Below, piece after piece: positions 44,545-55,257 of a DNA stretch of 64,000 nt. Below the pieces are notes generated by a model. That model was not told the DNA's origin. It made no database searches and saw only the letters and a program-made list of their open reading frames with translations. Each line of letters opens with the position of its first letter. Position 1 is the first letter of the stretch. A program made the translations under genes and the position numbers. Source of the stretch: Halomonas denitrificans (GTDB lineage: Bacteria; Pseudomonadota; Gammaproteobacteria; Xanthomonadales; Wenzhouxiangellaceae); assembly GCA_019800895.1 (NCBI GenBank), contig JAHVKF010000003.1, positions 951,228 through 1,015,227 of the forward strand, written 5' to 3'.

Positions 44545-45570
44545 ATGAACCGGACCACCGGCTCGCCCTCCGAGCCCGGCAGCATTGCGGTCGCCGTCGA
44601 CGCGATGGGCGCGGATTTCGATCCGTCGCTCGCCGTCGACGCGTCCGTGCTTGCGCTCGAGAGCGACCCCGACCTGACCGTGCGCGTCTTCGGAGATCCC
44701 GCAGCGCTTGCGGAATCCGAGCGTGATCTGCCGGACGCACTGAGGCCGCGGCTTCGCGTGGTCAGCGTGACGGGATTCGTGGACATGGACGCCAGCCCGG
44801 CCCGGGCCCTGCGTCGCTCGCGTGACTCGAGCATGGCGAGAGCACTGGCCGACGTGGCCGACGGAGGCAGTCGCGCCGCCGTCAGCGCGGGCAATACCGG
44901 TGCCCTGATGGCGCTGTCGCGCACCGTGCTGGGGACCTTGCCGGGAATCGAACGGCCGGCGCTGATGACCGCGTTTCCGGTCGCCGGGGGGCGGGCCTGG
45001 GTGCTCGACCTCGGCGCGAACATCGGGGTCGACGCCGAGCGCCTCCACGAGTTCGCGATGCTCGGCAGTGCCGCGGTCGAGGTTCTGCTCGGGCGTCCGG
45101 CACGGGTCGGCCTGCTGAACATCGGGCGAGAACCCAGCAAGGGACCGGACGTCGTGCGTGAAGCGGCCCGGCGTCTCGAGCAGCAAGCGGGTCTCGACTT
45201 CTGCGGTTTCGTCGAGGGCCACGACGTGTTCGCCGGTCGTGCCGATGTCGTGGTCTGCGACGGTTTTGCAGGCAACGTGCTGCTGAAATCGGCCGAAGGC
45301 GCGATCGGCATGTTGCTGGACGCACTGGCCGACGACGCTCGCCGCCCCCTTCGCGGACTCGGCCTGCGGCGCAGCCTCGCGACCCTGGCCGAGCGTTTCG
45401 ATCCCGGCCGTAACAACGGCGCGTCGCTTCTGGGAATCAATGGTATCGTCGTAAAGAGCCACGCCCATGCCGACACCGCCGGCCTGGCGCGGGCGATCGA
45501 GCTGGCCGCTCTGGAAGCGCGTCGCGACCTGGTGCCCGCGCTGGAACGCCACCTCTGGTCCGACGCCTGA
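44545..45570 (+). CDS. plsX: Phosphate acyltransferase PlsX
   Basis: 341 aa. Converts acyl-ACP to acyl-phosphate, the precursor for PlsY, and links fatty-acid and phospholipid synthesis. AVDAMGADF at the N-terminus, SAGNTGALMALS and VCDGFAGNVLLKSAEG are family motifs. It lies between rpmF and fabH as in most proteobacteria; plsC at 18.0 kb and pgsA at 9.5 kb act later in the same pathway. Confidence 0.96.
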   Translation: MNRTTGSPSEPGSIAVAVDAMGADFDPSLAVDASVLALESDPDLTVRVFGDPAALAESERDLPDALRPRLRVVSVTGFVDMDASPARALRRSRDSSMARALADVADGGSRAAVSAGNTGALMALSRTVLGTLPGIERPALMTAFPVAGGRAWVLDLGANIGVDAERLHEFAMLGSAAVEVLLGRPARVGLLNIGREPSKGPDVVREAARRLEQQAGLDFCGFVEGHDVFAGRADVVVCDGFAGNVLLKSAEGAIGMLLDALADDARRPLRGLGLRRSLATLAERFDPGRNNGASLLGINGIVVKSHAHADTAGLARAIELAALEARRDLVPALERHLWSDA

Positions 45571-45594
45571 CGGCGCAACGGAGACACGATCATC

Positions 45595-46560
45595 ATGCAT
45601 GCACGCATCATCGGTACCGGGCATTACCTGCCCGAGAAGGTGCTGACCAACGCCGAGCTGGAACAGCGGGTCGAGACCAGCGACCAGTGGATTCGCGATC
45701 GGACCGGGATCCGCGAGCGGCGCGTGGCCGCCGACGGCCAGACGACCGGCGACCTGGCCGAACAGGCCGCCCGTCGGGCACTGGACGCCGCGGGCGTCGA
45801 TCCGGCGTCGATCGATCTGCTGATTCTCGGCACCACCACGCCCGACGTCGTGTTTCCTTCCACCGCGTGCATGATCCAGAAACGCCTGGGCCTCGGGGAC
45901 TGCGGCGCCTTCGACGTCAATGCGGCATGCTCGGGCTTCATCTATGCCCTGTCGATCGCGACCCAGTACATCGAGGCCGGAACGATCAAGCGGGCGCTGG
46001 TCATCGGTGCCGAAACACTGACCCGGATGCTCGACTGGAACGACCGCGCCACGTGCGTGCTGTTCGGCGACGGCGCCGGTGCCGCGGTGCTGGAAGCCGA
46101 TGAGTCCGCGGGCGTGCTCTCGACGCACATTCACGCGAACGGCGACTACAGTGACCTGCTGAAGGTCGACGTCGGGGTGTCGCGCGGATTCACCGAGGAA
46201 CCTCGCGGCGGCGTGAAGATTCACATGAAGGGCAACGAGGTCTTCAAGGTCGCGGTCAACACGCTCGGCAGGATCGTCGACGAGACCCTGGCCCACAACC
46301 AGCTGGACAAGCACGACCTGGACTGGCTCATTCCGCACCAGGCCAACCTGCGCATCATCAAGGCCACCGCACGCAAACTGGACATGTCGATGGACCAGGT
46401 GATCGTCACCGTCGATCGTCACGGCAACACCTCGGCGGCATCGGTGCCGATGGCGCTGGACGAGGCGGTGCGCTCGGGGCGCGTGAAGCGCGGCGACCTG
46501 ATGCTGCTCGAGGCCTTCGGCGGCGGATTCACATGGGGAGCCGCACTGATCCGGTACTGA
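45595..46560 (+). CDS. fabH: Beta-ketoacyl-ACP synthase III
   Basis: 321 aa. Starts fatty-acid chains by condensing acetyl-CoA with malonyl-ACP. Catalytic Cys112 in [10 protein letters not shown], His in PHQANLRI and Asn in GNTSAASVP form the triad. Normal length. Separated from plsX by 24 nt. Confidence 0.97.
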   Translation: MHARIIGTGHYLPEKVLTNAELEQRVETSDQWIRDRTGIRERRVAADGQTTGDLAEQAARRALDAAGVDPASIDLLILGTTTPDVVFPSTACMIQKRLGLGDCGAFDVNAACSGFIYALSIATQYIEAGTIKRALVIGAETLTRMLDWNDRATCVLFGDGAGAAVLEADESAGVLSTHIHANGDYSDLLKVDVGVSRGFTEEPRGGVKIHMKGNEVFKVAVNTLGRIVDETLAHNQLDKHDLDWLIPHQANLRIIKATARKLDMSMDQVIVTVDRHGNTSAASVPMALDEAVRSGRVKRGDLMLLEAFGGGFTWGAALIRY

Positions 46561-46680
46561 ATACCCGACCGGTCGATCCACGCACGGATCCCAACCATTA
46601 CAACGTGCGGCCGCCGACGCGGCATCGACGGCAAGGGCGACTGACGACGACACCACACGAGACCATCGGGGTAGACACCA

Positions 46681-47616
46681 ATGGCCAAGACCGCTTTCCT
46701 GTTCCCGGGGCAGGGCTCGCAATCCGTGGGCATGCTCACCGGGCTGGACGAGTTCGACAACGCGATCCGCGCGACCCTCGACGAGGCCGGCGAGGCGCTG
46801 GGACGTGACCTGGCTGCGCTGGTCCGTGAGGGACCGGAAGCCGAACTCAACCGTACCGAATGGACCCAACCCGCCATGTTGGCCGCGGACATCGCGCTCT
46901 GGCGCATCTATCGCCAGCTCGGCGGTTCCATCCCGCACGCCATGGCCGGACACAGTCTCGGCGAGTACGCGGCACTGGTCGCTGCCGGTTCGATCGATTT
47001 CGCCGATGCGGTCCGGGTGGTGCACCGTCGCGGGCGCTTGATGCAAGCGGCAGTGGGCGAAGGCGAGGGCAGCATGGCCGCCGTCCTCGGGCTGGACGAC
47101 GCCGTGGTCGAACGCATCTGCAGCGACGTATCGACGGACGACTCGGTCGTGGTCGCCGCGAACTACAACGCGCCGGGCCAGATCGTCATCGCCGGCCATG
47201 CAGCAGCCGTCGATCGCGCGGTGGAGGCCTGCAGCGCGGCGGGCGCACGGCGGGCGTTGAGACTGCCGGTCAGCGTTCCCTCCCACACGCCCCTGATGCG
47301 GACGGCGACCGAGGACCTGGCCGCCGCACTTGCCGAAATCGACGTGCGTGCGCCGACCTGTCCGGTGCTGCACAATCTCGATCGAGCCCCCCGCGAGGCG
47401 CCGGACGACATCCGTCGCGCACTGGTCGATCAGCTGACCCATCCAGTCCACTGGACCGGTACCATACGCAGCCTGGTCGACGATGGTGTCGCCCGCTTCC
47501 TGGAGTGCGGCCCGGGCCGGGTCCTCTGCGGCCTGGGCAAGCGCATCGACCGAGCGGCCGACTGGATCGCACTGGAGCAGGCCGGCGCATTGCACGACGC
47601 TGCGTCCGGTGCCTGA
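46681..47616 (+). CDS. fabD: Malonyl-CoA-ACP transacylase
   Basis: 311 aa. Loads malonate onto ACP. N-terminal FLFPGQGSQSVGM, nucleophile Ser92 in GHSLGEYAAL and the partner His in VPSHTPLM are present. The 120-bp gap before it is non-coding and contains a CAACCATTACAACGTGCGGCC segment resembling the stretch upstream of acpP (CCTACAATGTGCGGCC). Confidence 0.97.
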   Translation: MAKTAFLFPGQGSQSVGMLTGLDEFDNAIRATLDEAGEALGRDLAALVREGPEAELNRTEWTQPAMLAADIALWRIYRQLGGSIPHAMAGHSLGEYAALVAAGSIDFADAVRVVHRRGRLMQAAVGEGEGSMAAVLGLDDAVVERICSDVSTDDSVVVAANYNAPGQIVIAGHAAAVDRAVEACSAAGARRALRLPVSVPSHTPLMRTATEDLAAALAEIDVRAPTCPVLHNLDRAPREAPDDIRRALVDQLTHPVHWTGTIRSLVDDGVARFLECGPGRVLCGLGKRIDRAADWIALEQAGALHDAASGA

Positions 47617-47640
47617 ACGAACCGAGGATGGGAGTCCGAG

Positions 47641-48399
47641 ATGAACGCTGACGACACGATCGCTTCGCTGCGACTCGACGGCCAGGTGGCCCTGGTGACC
47701 GGCGCCAGCCGGGGGATCGGGGCCGCGATCGCCGACCGGCTCCGGGCCCTTGGCGCAGACGTGTTCGGCACCGCAACGAGCGAACGCGGTGCGGAAGCCG
47801 TTTCGGAGCGGCTCGGCGACGGCCGGGGCCTGGTCCTCGATGTCCGCGACGAGGCCGCGGTGGTCGACCGGGTCAAGCAGGTCACGACGACGGCCTCGGC
47901 ACCGACGGTACTGGTCAACAACGCCGCGGTCACACGGGACCAGCTGCTGATGCGGCTCAAGGACGAGGACTGGGCCGAAGTCATCGATACCAACCTGACC
48001 GGCACGATGCGGCTGGCGCGGGCCTGCCTGCGCGGCATGCTCAAGGCGCGCGGCGGCCGGATCATCGGCATTTCATCGGTGGTCGGCTACAGCGGCAACC
48101 CGGGTCAGGCGAACTACGCGGCGGCCAAGGCCGGACTCGCCGGCTTTTCGCGAGCCCTGGCCCAGGAAGTCGCCGCACGGGGAATTACCGTCAACGTGGT
48201 CGCCCCGGGCTTCATCGACACCGACATGACGAGAGCGCTGGACGACACGCAACGCGCGCGCCTGGCCGAGACGATTCCCCTGGGCCGGCTCGGGGAACCG
48301 GCCGATATCGCCGCGGCGGTCGGCTGGCTGGCGTCGCCGTCGGCCGGTTACGTCACGGGCCAGACCCTGCACGTCAACGGCGGCATGTTCATGACCTGA
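47641..48399 (+). CDS. fabG: 3-oxoacyl-ACP reductase
   Basis: 252 aa, short-chain dehydrogenase. NADP-binding TGASRGIG near residue 20, NNAAVTRD, and the catalytic Ser and Tyr-x3-Lys in ISSVVGYSGNPGQANYAAAK. The C-terminal GYVTGQTLHVNGGMFM is typical FabG. Reduces 3-ketoacyl-ACP in the elongation cycle with its neighbours. Confidence 0.96.
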   Translation: MNADDTIASLRLDGQVALVTGASRGIGAAIADRLRALGADVFGTATSERGAEAVSERLGDGRGLVLDVRDEAAVVDRVKQVTTTASAPTVLVNNAAVTRDQLLMRLKDEDWAEVIDTNLTGTMRLARACLRGMLKARGGRIIGISSVVGYSGNPGQANYAAAKAGLAGFSRALAQEVAARGITVNVVAPGFIDTDMTRALDDTQRARLAETIPLGRLGEPADIAAAVGWLASPSAGYVTGQTLHVNGGMFMT

Positions 48400-48510
48400 T
48401 TTCTCAGGTAGCGTGCTCAAATTATTGATTTTGAATACTTAAAGAATCCGGTTTCGGGTTCGATTCATCGCCGGGAGTCCGGTAAACTGGAAGGGTCAGC
48501 CGTTGTTCCC

Positions 48511-48516
48511 TACAAT
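48511..48516 (+). promoter_or_regulatory. Possible -10 box in the AT-rich acpP leader
   Basis: TACAAT in the 153-bp fabG-acpP gap, which includes an AT-rich pocket (48418-48447) rare in this DNA. TAAACT at 48483-48488 is an alternative. acpP usually has its own strong promoter; which box is used cannot be decided here. Confidence 0.35.
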
Positions 48517-48552
48517 GTGCGGCCTTCTTCAATCGATACGAGGAAATCACTG

Positions 48553-48792
48553 ATGAGCAGCATTGAAGAACGAGTCAAGAAAATCGTCGTCGAGCAGCTG
48601 GGCGTGAAGGAAGAAGAAGTGACCCCGAGCGCGTCGTTCGTCGACGACCTGGGTGCCGACTCGCTCGACACGGTCGAACTGGTGATGGCGCTTGAAGAAG
48701 AGTTCGAGTGCGAGATCCCGGACGAGGAAGCGGAGAAGATCACCAGCGTTCAGCAGGCGATCGACTACGTCAAGTCGACGGTCGACAAGTAA
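48553..48792 (+). CDS. acpP: Acyl carrier protein
   Basis: 79 aa, acidic. Ser37 in [18 protein letters not shown] receives the 4'-phosphopantetheine. Start ATG 48553 ([12 protein letters not shown]) with AGGAAAT upstream is the standard one; an in-frame ATG-like start at 48517 adds 12 residues that are not conserved. Sits between fabG and fabF as in E. coli. Confidence 0.98.
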   Translation: MSSIEERVKKIVVEQLGVKEEEVTPSASFVDDLGADSLDTVELVMALEEEFECEIPDEEAEKITSVQQAIDYVKSTVDK

Positions 48793-48826
48793 GCCACGTC
48801 GATTCGACGAACGGGAGTCCGTAGGC

Positions 48827-50070
<1,244 letters not shown>

Positions 50071-50074
<4 letters not shown>

Positions 50075-51411
50075 TCCCGCACGGAGTGGCCGTCGACGCT
50101 CCGGTCGAAGCCCCGACCGCACCCCTGACCGGGCCGGCACGCGATCCGATCGCGGTGCACGGGGCCGACCCCGATTCGTGGCCGTTCCTTCTCCATACGG
50201 TCAGCGCAGGGGCTCGCAGCACCTGCACCCTCCTGCTGTTCGCCGACCGCGACTGCCCGCCGATCAGCGGGTTCGCGGACCGGCTGAACGACCTCGAGGA
50301 CGCCTGGCGGGCCGAACGGCGCGCCCAGGACCCCGGCCAGCCCTTCAGCGGCGGCTGGTTCGTCTACCTGGGCTACGAAACCGCCGGCAGCATCGAGCCG
50401 AAGCTCCGGCTGCCGCGGCCGCAACCGGACCTGCCCGACGTCCACGCCCAGCGATGCCGCGGTGCGCTGGTCATCGATCACGTCGACGGCTCCGCCCGGT
50501 TGGTCGGAGAATCGCCCGAGGTCCTGGCCGCGATGCGCGAGTCCCTGGCCGCAACGGGAGCGGCCGACCCGGTGGCCCCGCCGCCTGCGCTCGCGATCGA
50601 GGCCGACGACGGGGCGAGCTTCGAGGACGGCGTTCGGCGCATCCGCGACTACATCCTCGCCGGCGACGTGTTCCAGGTGAACCTGTCGCGCGGCTGGCGC
50701 GCCCGTGCCGACGAACCGCTGGATCCGGTCGCCCTCTACCGCCGCCTCGCCGAGGCCAACCCCGCGCCGTTCGCCGGCCTGGCTCGACTGCCCGGCGGCT
50801 CGTTGCTGTCGTCGTCGCCGGAACGGCTGGTCTCCAGCCGGGGAGGCCGGGTCGATACGCGTCCGATCGCCGGGACCCGTCCGCGGGGCGCTTCGCCGGG
50901 TCGGGACCGTGAACTTTCCGACGAGTTGATCGCCCACCCGAAGGAGCGCGCCGAGCACGTGATGCTGATCGACCTCGAGCGCAACGACCTCGGCCGTGTC
51001 TGCGAAGCCGGGAGCGTCGAGGTCGACGAATTGATGGTGGTCGAGAGCTATGCGCACGTCCACCACATCGTCTCCAACGTGACCGGCCGGCTGCGTTCCG
51101 GTGCCGGTCCGGTCGATGTGATTCGCGCAGTGTTTCCCGGCGGAACGATCACGGGGTGCCCGAAGGTCCGCTGCATGGAGATCATCGCCGAGCTCGAGCG
51201 GGTGGGTCGGGGACCGTACACCGGATCGATGGGCTACCTCGGTCTCGACGGACGACTCGACCTGAACATCCTGATCCGGAGCATGTGGGTAACCGGCCGT
51301 GAGGTTCACTTCCGCACGGGTGCAGGCATCGTTGCCGACTCGCAGCCGGCGGCGGAGCTGGCCGAGACCGAAGCCAAGGCGCGTGGGTTGCTGCGCGCGC
51401 TCAAGCCGTGA
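50071..51411 (+). CDS. pabB: Aminodeoxychorismate synthase component I (chorismate-binding)
   Basis: 446 aa. Start TTG 50071 overlaps the fabF stop; GTG 50086 is an alternative. The chorismate-binding domain contains [21 protein letters not shown] and [18 protein letters not shown], and ends [16 protein letters not shown]. In E. coli PabB the central motif is PIKGT with a nucleophilic Lys; here it is PIAGT, as in TrpE and in some PabB proteins. Gene order fabF-pabB-pabC and overlap with pabC argue for the folate (pABA) role over tryptophan synthesis. Confidence 0.87.
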
Positions 51412-52256
51412 CGCGGGTGTGGGTCAATGGCCGCGAGGCCGCCACGATCCCCGTGAACGACCGCGGCCTGCTCTATGGCGACGGCCTGTTCGAGACCATT
51501 GCCTTCCACCGGGGTCGCGCCGCGCTCTGGTCGCTGCACATGGAGCGCCTGGCCACCGGCTGTCGCCGCCTCGACATCCCGATGCCGGATGCCGATCGCT
51601 TGCACGGTGAGGCGGTCGAGGCGGTTGGTGCGGAGAAGCATGCTGCAGTCCGGATCACCCTGACCCGGGGACCCGGCGGAAGGGCCTACAGGCCGCCGGC
51701 GGACGCGACACCGAATCGCATCCTGGCCGCCCGCAGACTGCCGGAAGACCTCGAGCGGCAGCGAAGCGAGGGCATCGCGATGATCACCGCGCCGTTCCGG
51801 CTGCCGGCCGAGCCGCTGCTGGAAGTTCCCGGCCAACCGCCGGGTAGCGATCCACTTCAGGGCATGAAGCACCTCAATCGGCTTCCCCAGGTGCTGATCG
51901 GCGTGGCCTGCCGCGACGCCGGGGTCGAGGAAGCGCTGGTCCTGGACCAGGCCGGTCGGCTCGTCGAGGCCCTGACAGGCAACGTCGTGATCGAGCGCCG
52001 GGGCCGCCTGGTCGCGCCCGGACCGCACCCCTGGGCGATCGCCGGCGTCGGCCTCGCGTGGTTGCGTCGGGAGGCCGGGGCCACTCTGGAAGAACGTGTC
52101 TTCGACCGGCAGGAACTCGAGCCGGACGACGCGATCTGGGTGCTAAACTCGGTCCAGGGCATTCGGCCCGTGGTGCGCCTCGACGGAGAGGCCCGGGGGT
52201 CGGGCTCCACGCTGCGCGAATGGCAGCGACGTTGGGTCGAGTTCGTCGAACGCTGA
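51408..52256 (+). CDS. pabC: Aminodeoxychorismate lyase
   Basis: 282 aa, PLP fold type IV. Start GTG 51408 ([11 protein letters not shown]) overlaps pabB by 4 nt. NDRGLLYGDGLFETI is the N-terminal family motif; the PLP Lys is in LQGMKHLNRLPQV near residue 155. Releases pyruvate from aminodeoxychorismate to give p-aminobenzoate. The usual neighbour of mltG in gammaproteobacteria. Confidence 0.92.
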   Translation: MTRVWVNGREAATIPVNDRGLLYGDGLFETIAFHRGRAALWSLHMERLATGCRRLDIPMPDADRLHGEAVEAVGAEKHAAVRITLTRGPGGRAYRPPADATPNRILAARRLPEDLERQRSEGIAMITAPFRLPAEPLLEVPGQPPGSDPLQGMKHLNRLPQVLIGVACRDAGVEEALVLDQAGRLVEALTGNVVIERRGRLVAPGPHPWAIAGVGLAWLRREAGATLEERVFDRQELEPDDAIWVLNSVQGIRPVVRLDGEARGSGSTLREWQRRWVEFVER

Positions 52257-52270
52257 GACACTCTCGAACT

Positions 52271-53272
52271 ATGCGTCGTTTCTTCTTGATATCACTGGTT
52301 CTTTTCCTGCTGGTTCTGGGCGTCGCCGGGGGGTCCCTCTGGCACGAGTACCGGTCCTTCGTCGATCGCCCCCTGCTCGAGTCCGGGACGGTCCGGCTGT
52401 GGCTACCGCCCGGGGGGCACCTCGGCACGGCCGTTGGAGACCTCGAGCGGCTCGGCCTGACCCGCCGCGACTGGCGTTGGCGTCTGCTGGCCCGCCAGCG
52501 GTCGGCGCCGGTTGCCGCCGGAGAATACGCGATCGACTCCGGAACCACGCCGGAGGGCTTGATCGATCGCCTCGCCGCGGGCGATGTGGTGCGTCACCGC
52601 TTCACCATCATCGAGGGCTGGACGCTCGACGAGCTCCGCGGTTCGCTCGGGCGCGACTCGCGGCTGTCGGCCGAGGGCCGCGACCTGGACGATGCGGCGT
52701 TGATGACTCGTCTCGGCTGCGATGGCTGCCCGGCCGAGGGACGATTCCTTCCCGAAACCTACTTCTTCGTTCGCGGCGACAGCGAACTCGATCTGCTCGG
52801 CCGCGCCCATGCCGCCCTGGAACGCGCCCTGGCGGACGCCTGGCGCGATCGCGACGAGTCGGTGCCGCTCGACGATCCCGACGAGCTGCTGGTGCTGGCG
52901 TCCCTCGTCGAGAAGGAGGCCCAGGTGGCCGCCGAGCGGGCGGAGGTCGCCGGGGTGTTCGCCCGCCGCCTGCGCCGCGGGATGCGCCTGCAGACCGATC
53001 CGACGGTGGTCTACGGCCTCGGCGACGACTTCGATGGCCGGATTCGCCGCGTGCACCTCAGGACCGACCATCCGTGGAATACCTACACGCGTCACGGGCT
53101 TCCGCCGACGCCGATCGCCCTGCCGGGCCGCGCGGCGCTGGCAGCGGCGGCGCGGCCGGCCGACGGCGAGACCCTGTACTTCGTGGCGCGGGGCGATGGA
53201 ACCCACAAGTTCTCGCGCACGCTGGCGGAGCACAATCGCGCGGTCGATCGCTATATCCGGGGGCGCGAATGA
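52271..53272 (+). CDS. mltG: Endolytic murein transglycosylase MltG
   Basis: 333 aa. Transmembrane helix at about 4-24, then a periplasmic YceG-like domain. The catalytic Glu is in LASLVEKEAQV near residue 220, with FLPETYFF, LQTDPTVVYGLG and YNTY-type motif WNTYTRHGLPPTPI. Cleaves nascent glycan strands and so limits their length. ATG 52271; the ATG of tmk overlaps its stop by 4 nt. Confidence 0.95.
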   Translation: MRRFFLISLVLFLLVLGVAGGSLWHEYRSFVDRPLLESGTVRLWLPPGGHLGTAVGDLERLGLTRRDWRWRLLARQRSAPVAAGEYAIDSGTTPEGLIDRLAAGDVVRHRFTIIEGWTLDELRGSLGRDSRLSAEGRDLDDAALMTRLGCDGCPAEGRFLPETYFFVRGDSELDLLGRAHAALERALADAWRDRDESVPLDDPDELLVLASLVEKEAQVAAERAEVAGVFARRLRRGMRLQTDPTVVYGLGDDFDGRIRRVHLRTDHPWNTYTRHGLPPTPIALPGRAALAAAARPADGETLYFVARGDGTHKFSRTLAEHNRAVDRYIRGRE

Positions 53273-53904
53273 CCCGGGGACGCTTCATCACCCTCGAGGG
53301 CGGCGAGGGCGCCGGGAAGACCACGGCTCTTGCGATCGTCCGGGAGGAACTCGAGCGTCGCGGTCGACGCGTCCGGACGACCCGGGAACCGGGTGGCACG
53401 CCTGCAGCCGAGAAGATCCGTGCGTTGCTCCTCGACCCCGATACGGGCGCGCTGGATCCCATGACCGAACTGCTGCTGATGTTCGCGGCGCGCCGCGAAA
53501 ACGTCACCGACGCGATTCTTCCGGCGCTCGAAGGCGGCGACGACGTGATCTGCGATCGCTTTACCGAGGCCAGCCATGCCTATCAGGGCGGCGGCCGGGG
53601 TCTCGGTACGGCACCGGTCGATGCGCTGAGCGAACTGGTCCACCCCGGGCTCGAGCCCGACCTGGTCCTGGTGCTGGACGTGCCGGTCGACGTCGGGCTG
53701 GCGAGGATCCGGGCGCGCGGCGATGCGCCGGACCGCTTCGAATCGGATCGGAGCGAATTCCTCGAGCGCGTCCGGGCCGCGTACCTCGAACGCGCCGCGA
53801 ACCATCCCGATCGCTTCGTCGTGATCGACGCCACCCGATCCCCGGACGAGGTCGCCGACGCGGTGCGGGCGGCGCTGCGTCGGGCCCTGGATCGCTGGTC
53901 GTGA
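53269..53904 (+). CDS. tmk: Thymidylate kinase
   Basis: 211 aa. P-loop LEGGEGAGKTT at residues 9-19, DR(F/Y) motif CDRFTEASHAYQGGGRG near residue 98 and the LID region ARGDAPDRFE. Phosphorylates dTMP to dTDP. Overlaps mltG by 4 nt and holB by 4 nt. Confidence 0.96.
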   Translation: MTRGRFITLEGGEGAGKTTALAIVREELERRGRRVRTTREPGGTPAAEKIRALLLDPDTGALDPMTELLLMFAARRENVTDAILPALEGGDDVICDRFTEASHAYQGGGRGLGTAPVDALSELVHPGLEPDLVLVLDVPVDVGLARIRARGDAPDRFESDRSEFLERVRAAYLERAANHPDRFVVIDATRSPDEVADAVRAALRRALDRWS

Positions 53905-54878
53905 CCATGCTGCCGTGGTTGCGCGCAGAACGGTCGCGCCTGAACGATGTCCTGGCCGCGGGCCGCCTCGGGCACGCGCCGATGATCCTCGGCTCGGCCG
54001 GGGTCGGCAAGCGCGCGTTCGCTGAATGGCTCGCGGCGCGTCTCCTCTGCCTCCAGCCGGCCGACGGCGAGCCCTGCGGTCACTGCACGGCCTGTCGCCT
54101 GCTTCCGGAAGGGACACATCCCGATTTCTTCCGCCTGGCGCCGGACGACGGCAAGACCGAGATCCGGGTCGACCAGGTGCGCGGCTTCATCGATTCGGTC
54201 ACTCTTACGCCGTCGATCGGCGACCGGCGTGCCGGCCTGATCGACCCGGCCGACCGCATGAACCGAAATGCCGCGAACGCACTGCTGAAGACCCTCGAGG
54301 AACCGTCCGGGGACGTGTGGTTGATCCTGGTCACCGATCGCCCCGACCGGCTTCCGGTCACGGTTCGCAGCCGGTGTCAGGTGCACCGGATTGCGGTGCC
54401 GGAGCGCGCCGAGGCCGAGGAATGGCTTGCCGCCCGGCATCCCCAGCGAAGCGGCGACGAGCGATCGCTGGCGCTGACCCTGGCCGACGGCGCCCCGCTG
54501 GAGGCGGACGGCTGGCTCGCCGACGGCGGGCTGGAAGTCGGCCTGGCCATTCGCGATCGTCTCGACGCACTGGTCGGCGGCGGCACGCCCGACCCGACGG
54601 TCCCGGCCGAGTGGCACGAGTCGCCGGAAGCGACCTGGACCTGGCTTGCGCGGTGGACCGCAGGTTGGACCCGGCGCTTGCAGACCGGGTCGGCCGACGG
54701 CCTCGGCGAGGCGCCGCCCGCGGCCGATCCGGAAATGCTCGACCGTCTCGATGCGCTGTGGCGCGACGCGTTGGCCGGCCGCCGCATGGCCGGCGACCCG
54801 GTCCGGCACGATTGGCTGATGGCCGAATGGCTGCGCGGATGGCGGGCACTGGCCGGCCGGTTCCCGGTTGCCCGATAG
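53901..54878 (+). CDS. holB: DNA polymerase III delta' subunit
   Basis: 325 aa from GTG 53901 (overlap GTGA with tmk); ATG 53907 is equally possible. Clamp-loader subunit: P-loop-like GSAGVGKRAF, zinc cysteines CLQP...CGHCTACRLLPEGTHPDF, and NALLKTLEEPSGDVWLILV with the SRC motif VRSRCQ. The tmk-holB-pilZ order is conserved in gammaproteobacteria. Confidence 0.93.
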   Translation: MTMLPWLRAERSRLNDVLAAGRLGHAPMILGSAGVGKRAFAEWLAARLLCLQPADGEPCGHCTACRLLPEGTHPDFFRLAPDDGKTEIRVDQVRGFIDSVTLTPSIGDRRAGLIDPADRMNRNAANALLKTLEEPSGDVWLILVTDRPDRLPVTVRSRCQVHRIAVPERAEAEEWLAARHPQRSGDERSLALTLADGAPLEADGWLADGGLEVGLAIRDRLDALVGGGTPDPTVPAEWHESPEATWTWLARWTAGWTRRLQTGSADGLGEAPPAADPEMLDRLDALWRDALAGRRMAGDPVRHDWLMAEWLRGWRALAGRFPVAR

Positions 54879-54889
54879 GCGAAATCCGT

Positions 54890-54895
54890 TAGACT
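54890..54895 (+). promoter_or_regulatory. -10-like box before pilZ
   Basis: TAGACT preceded by T; GAGAGGCGG lies about 4 nt before ATG 54927, so this transcript, unlike others noted here, would carry a leader and ribosome-binding site. Confidence 0.4.
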
Positions 54896-54926
54896 CCAGT
54901 CGTCACGAATCCAACGAGAGGCGGCC

Positions 54927-55253
54927 ATGGCGCAGAAGGGCATCCTGTCCTGCAGCATCGACGACAAGCAGGAACTGTACCGTTGCTACATGCCGTTCCT
55001 GAACGGCGGCGGCCTGTTCATCGCGACCAAGAAGCGCTTCCGTCTCGGCGATGAGGTGCTGGTGCTGCTGACGCTGATGGACGAGGAACGCATGGCGATT
55101 CCCGGTCGGGTCGCCTGGTTGTCGTCCCAGTCCTCCGGCGCCGGCGTGGGCGTGCAGTTCCTCGATACGGCCGAAGGCGAACAGGCCCAGAGCCGGATCG
55201 CTTCGGAGCTGGCCGGCATGCTGGACTCGGATCGACCGACCCGCACGATGTAG
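54927..55253 (+). CDS. pilZ: Type IV pilus PilZ protein
   Basis: 108 aa. GILSCSIDDKQELYRCYMPF, NGGGLFI and RLGDEVLVLLTLMDE match the pilus-type PilZ encoded after holB in Pseudomonas and Xanthomonas. It lacks the RxxxR and D/NxSxxG residues that bind c-di-GMP, as that subgroup does. Works with the PilB ATPase in pilus extension. It hints that type IV pili exist elsewhere in the genome; comEC and the GspF/PilC gene may belong to the same theme. Confidence 0.9.
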   Translation: MAQKGILSCSIDDKQELYRCYMPFLNGGGLFIATKKRFRLGDEVLVLLTLMDEERMAIPGRVAWLSSQSSGAGVGVQFLDTAEGEQAQSRIASELAGMLDSDRPTRTM

Positions 55254-55257
55254 GCGC

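Noticed and set aside
46561..46680. Small gene between fabH and fabD
   Set aside because: No start with ribosome-binding site and no coding pattern in 120 bp; only a short motif shared with the acpP upstream region.
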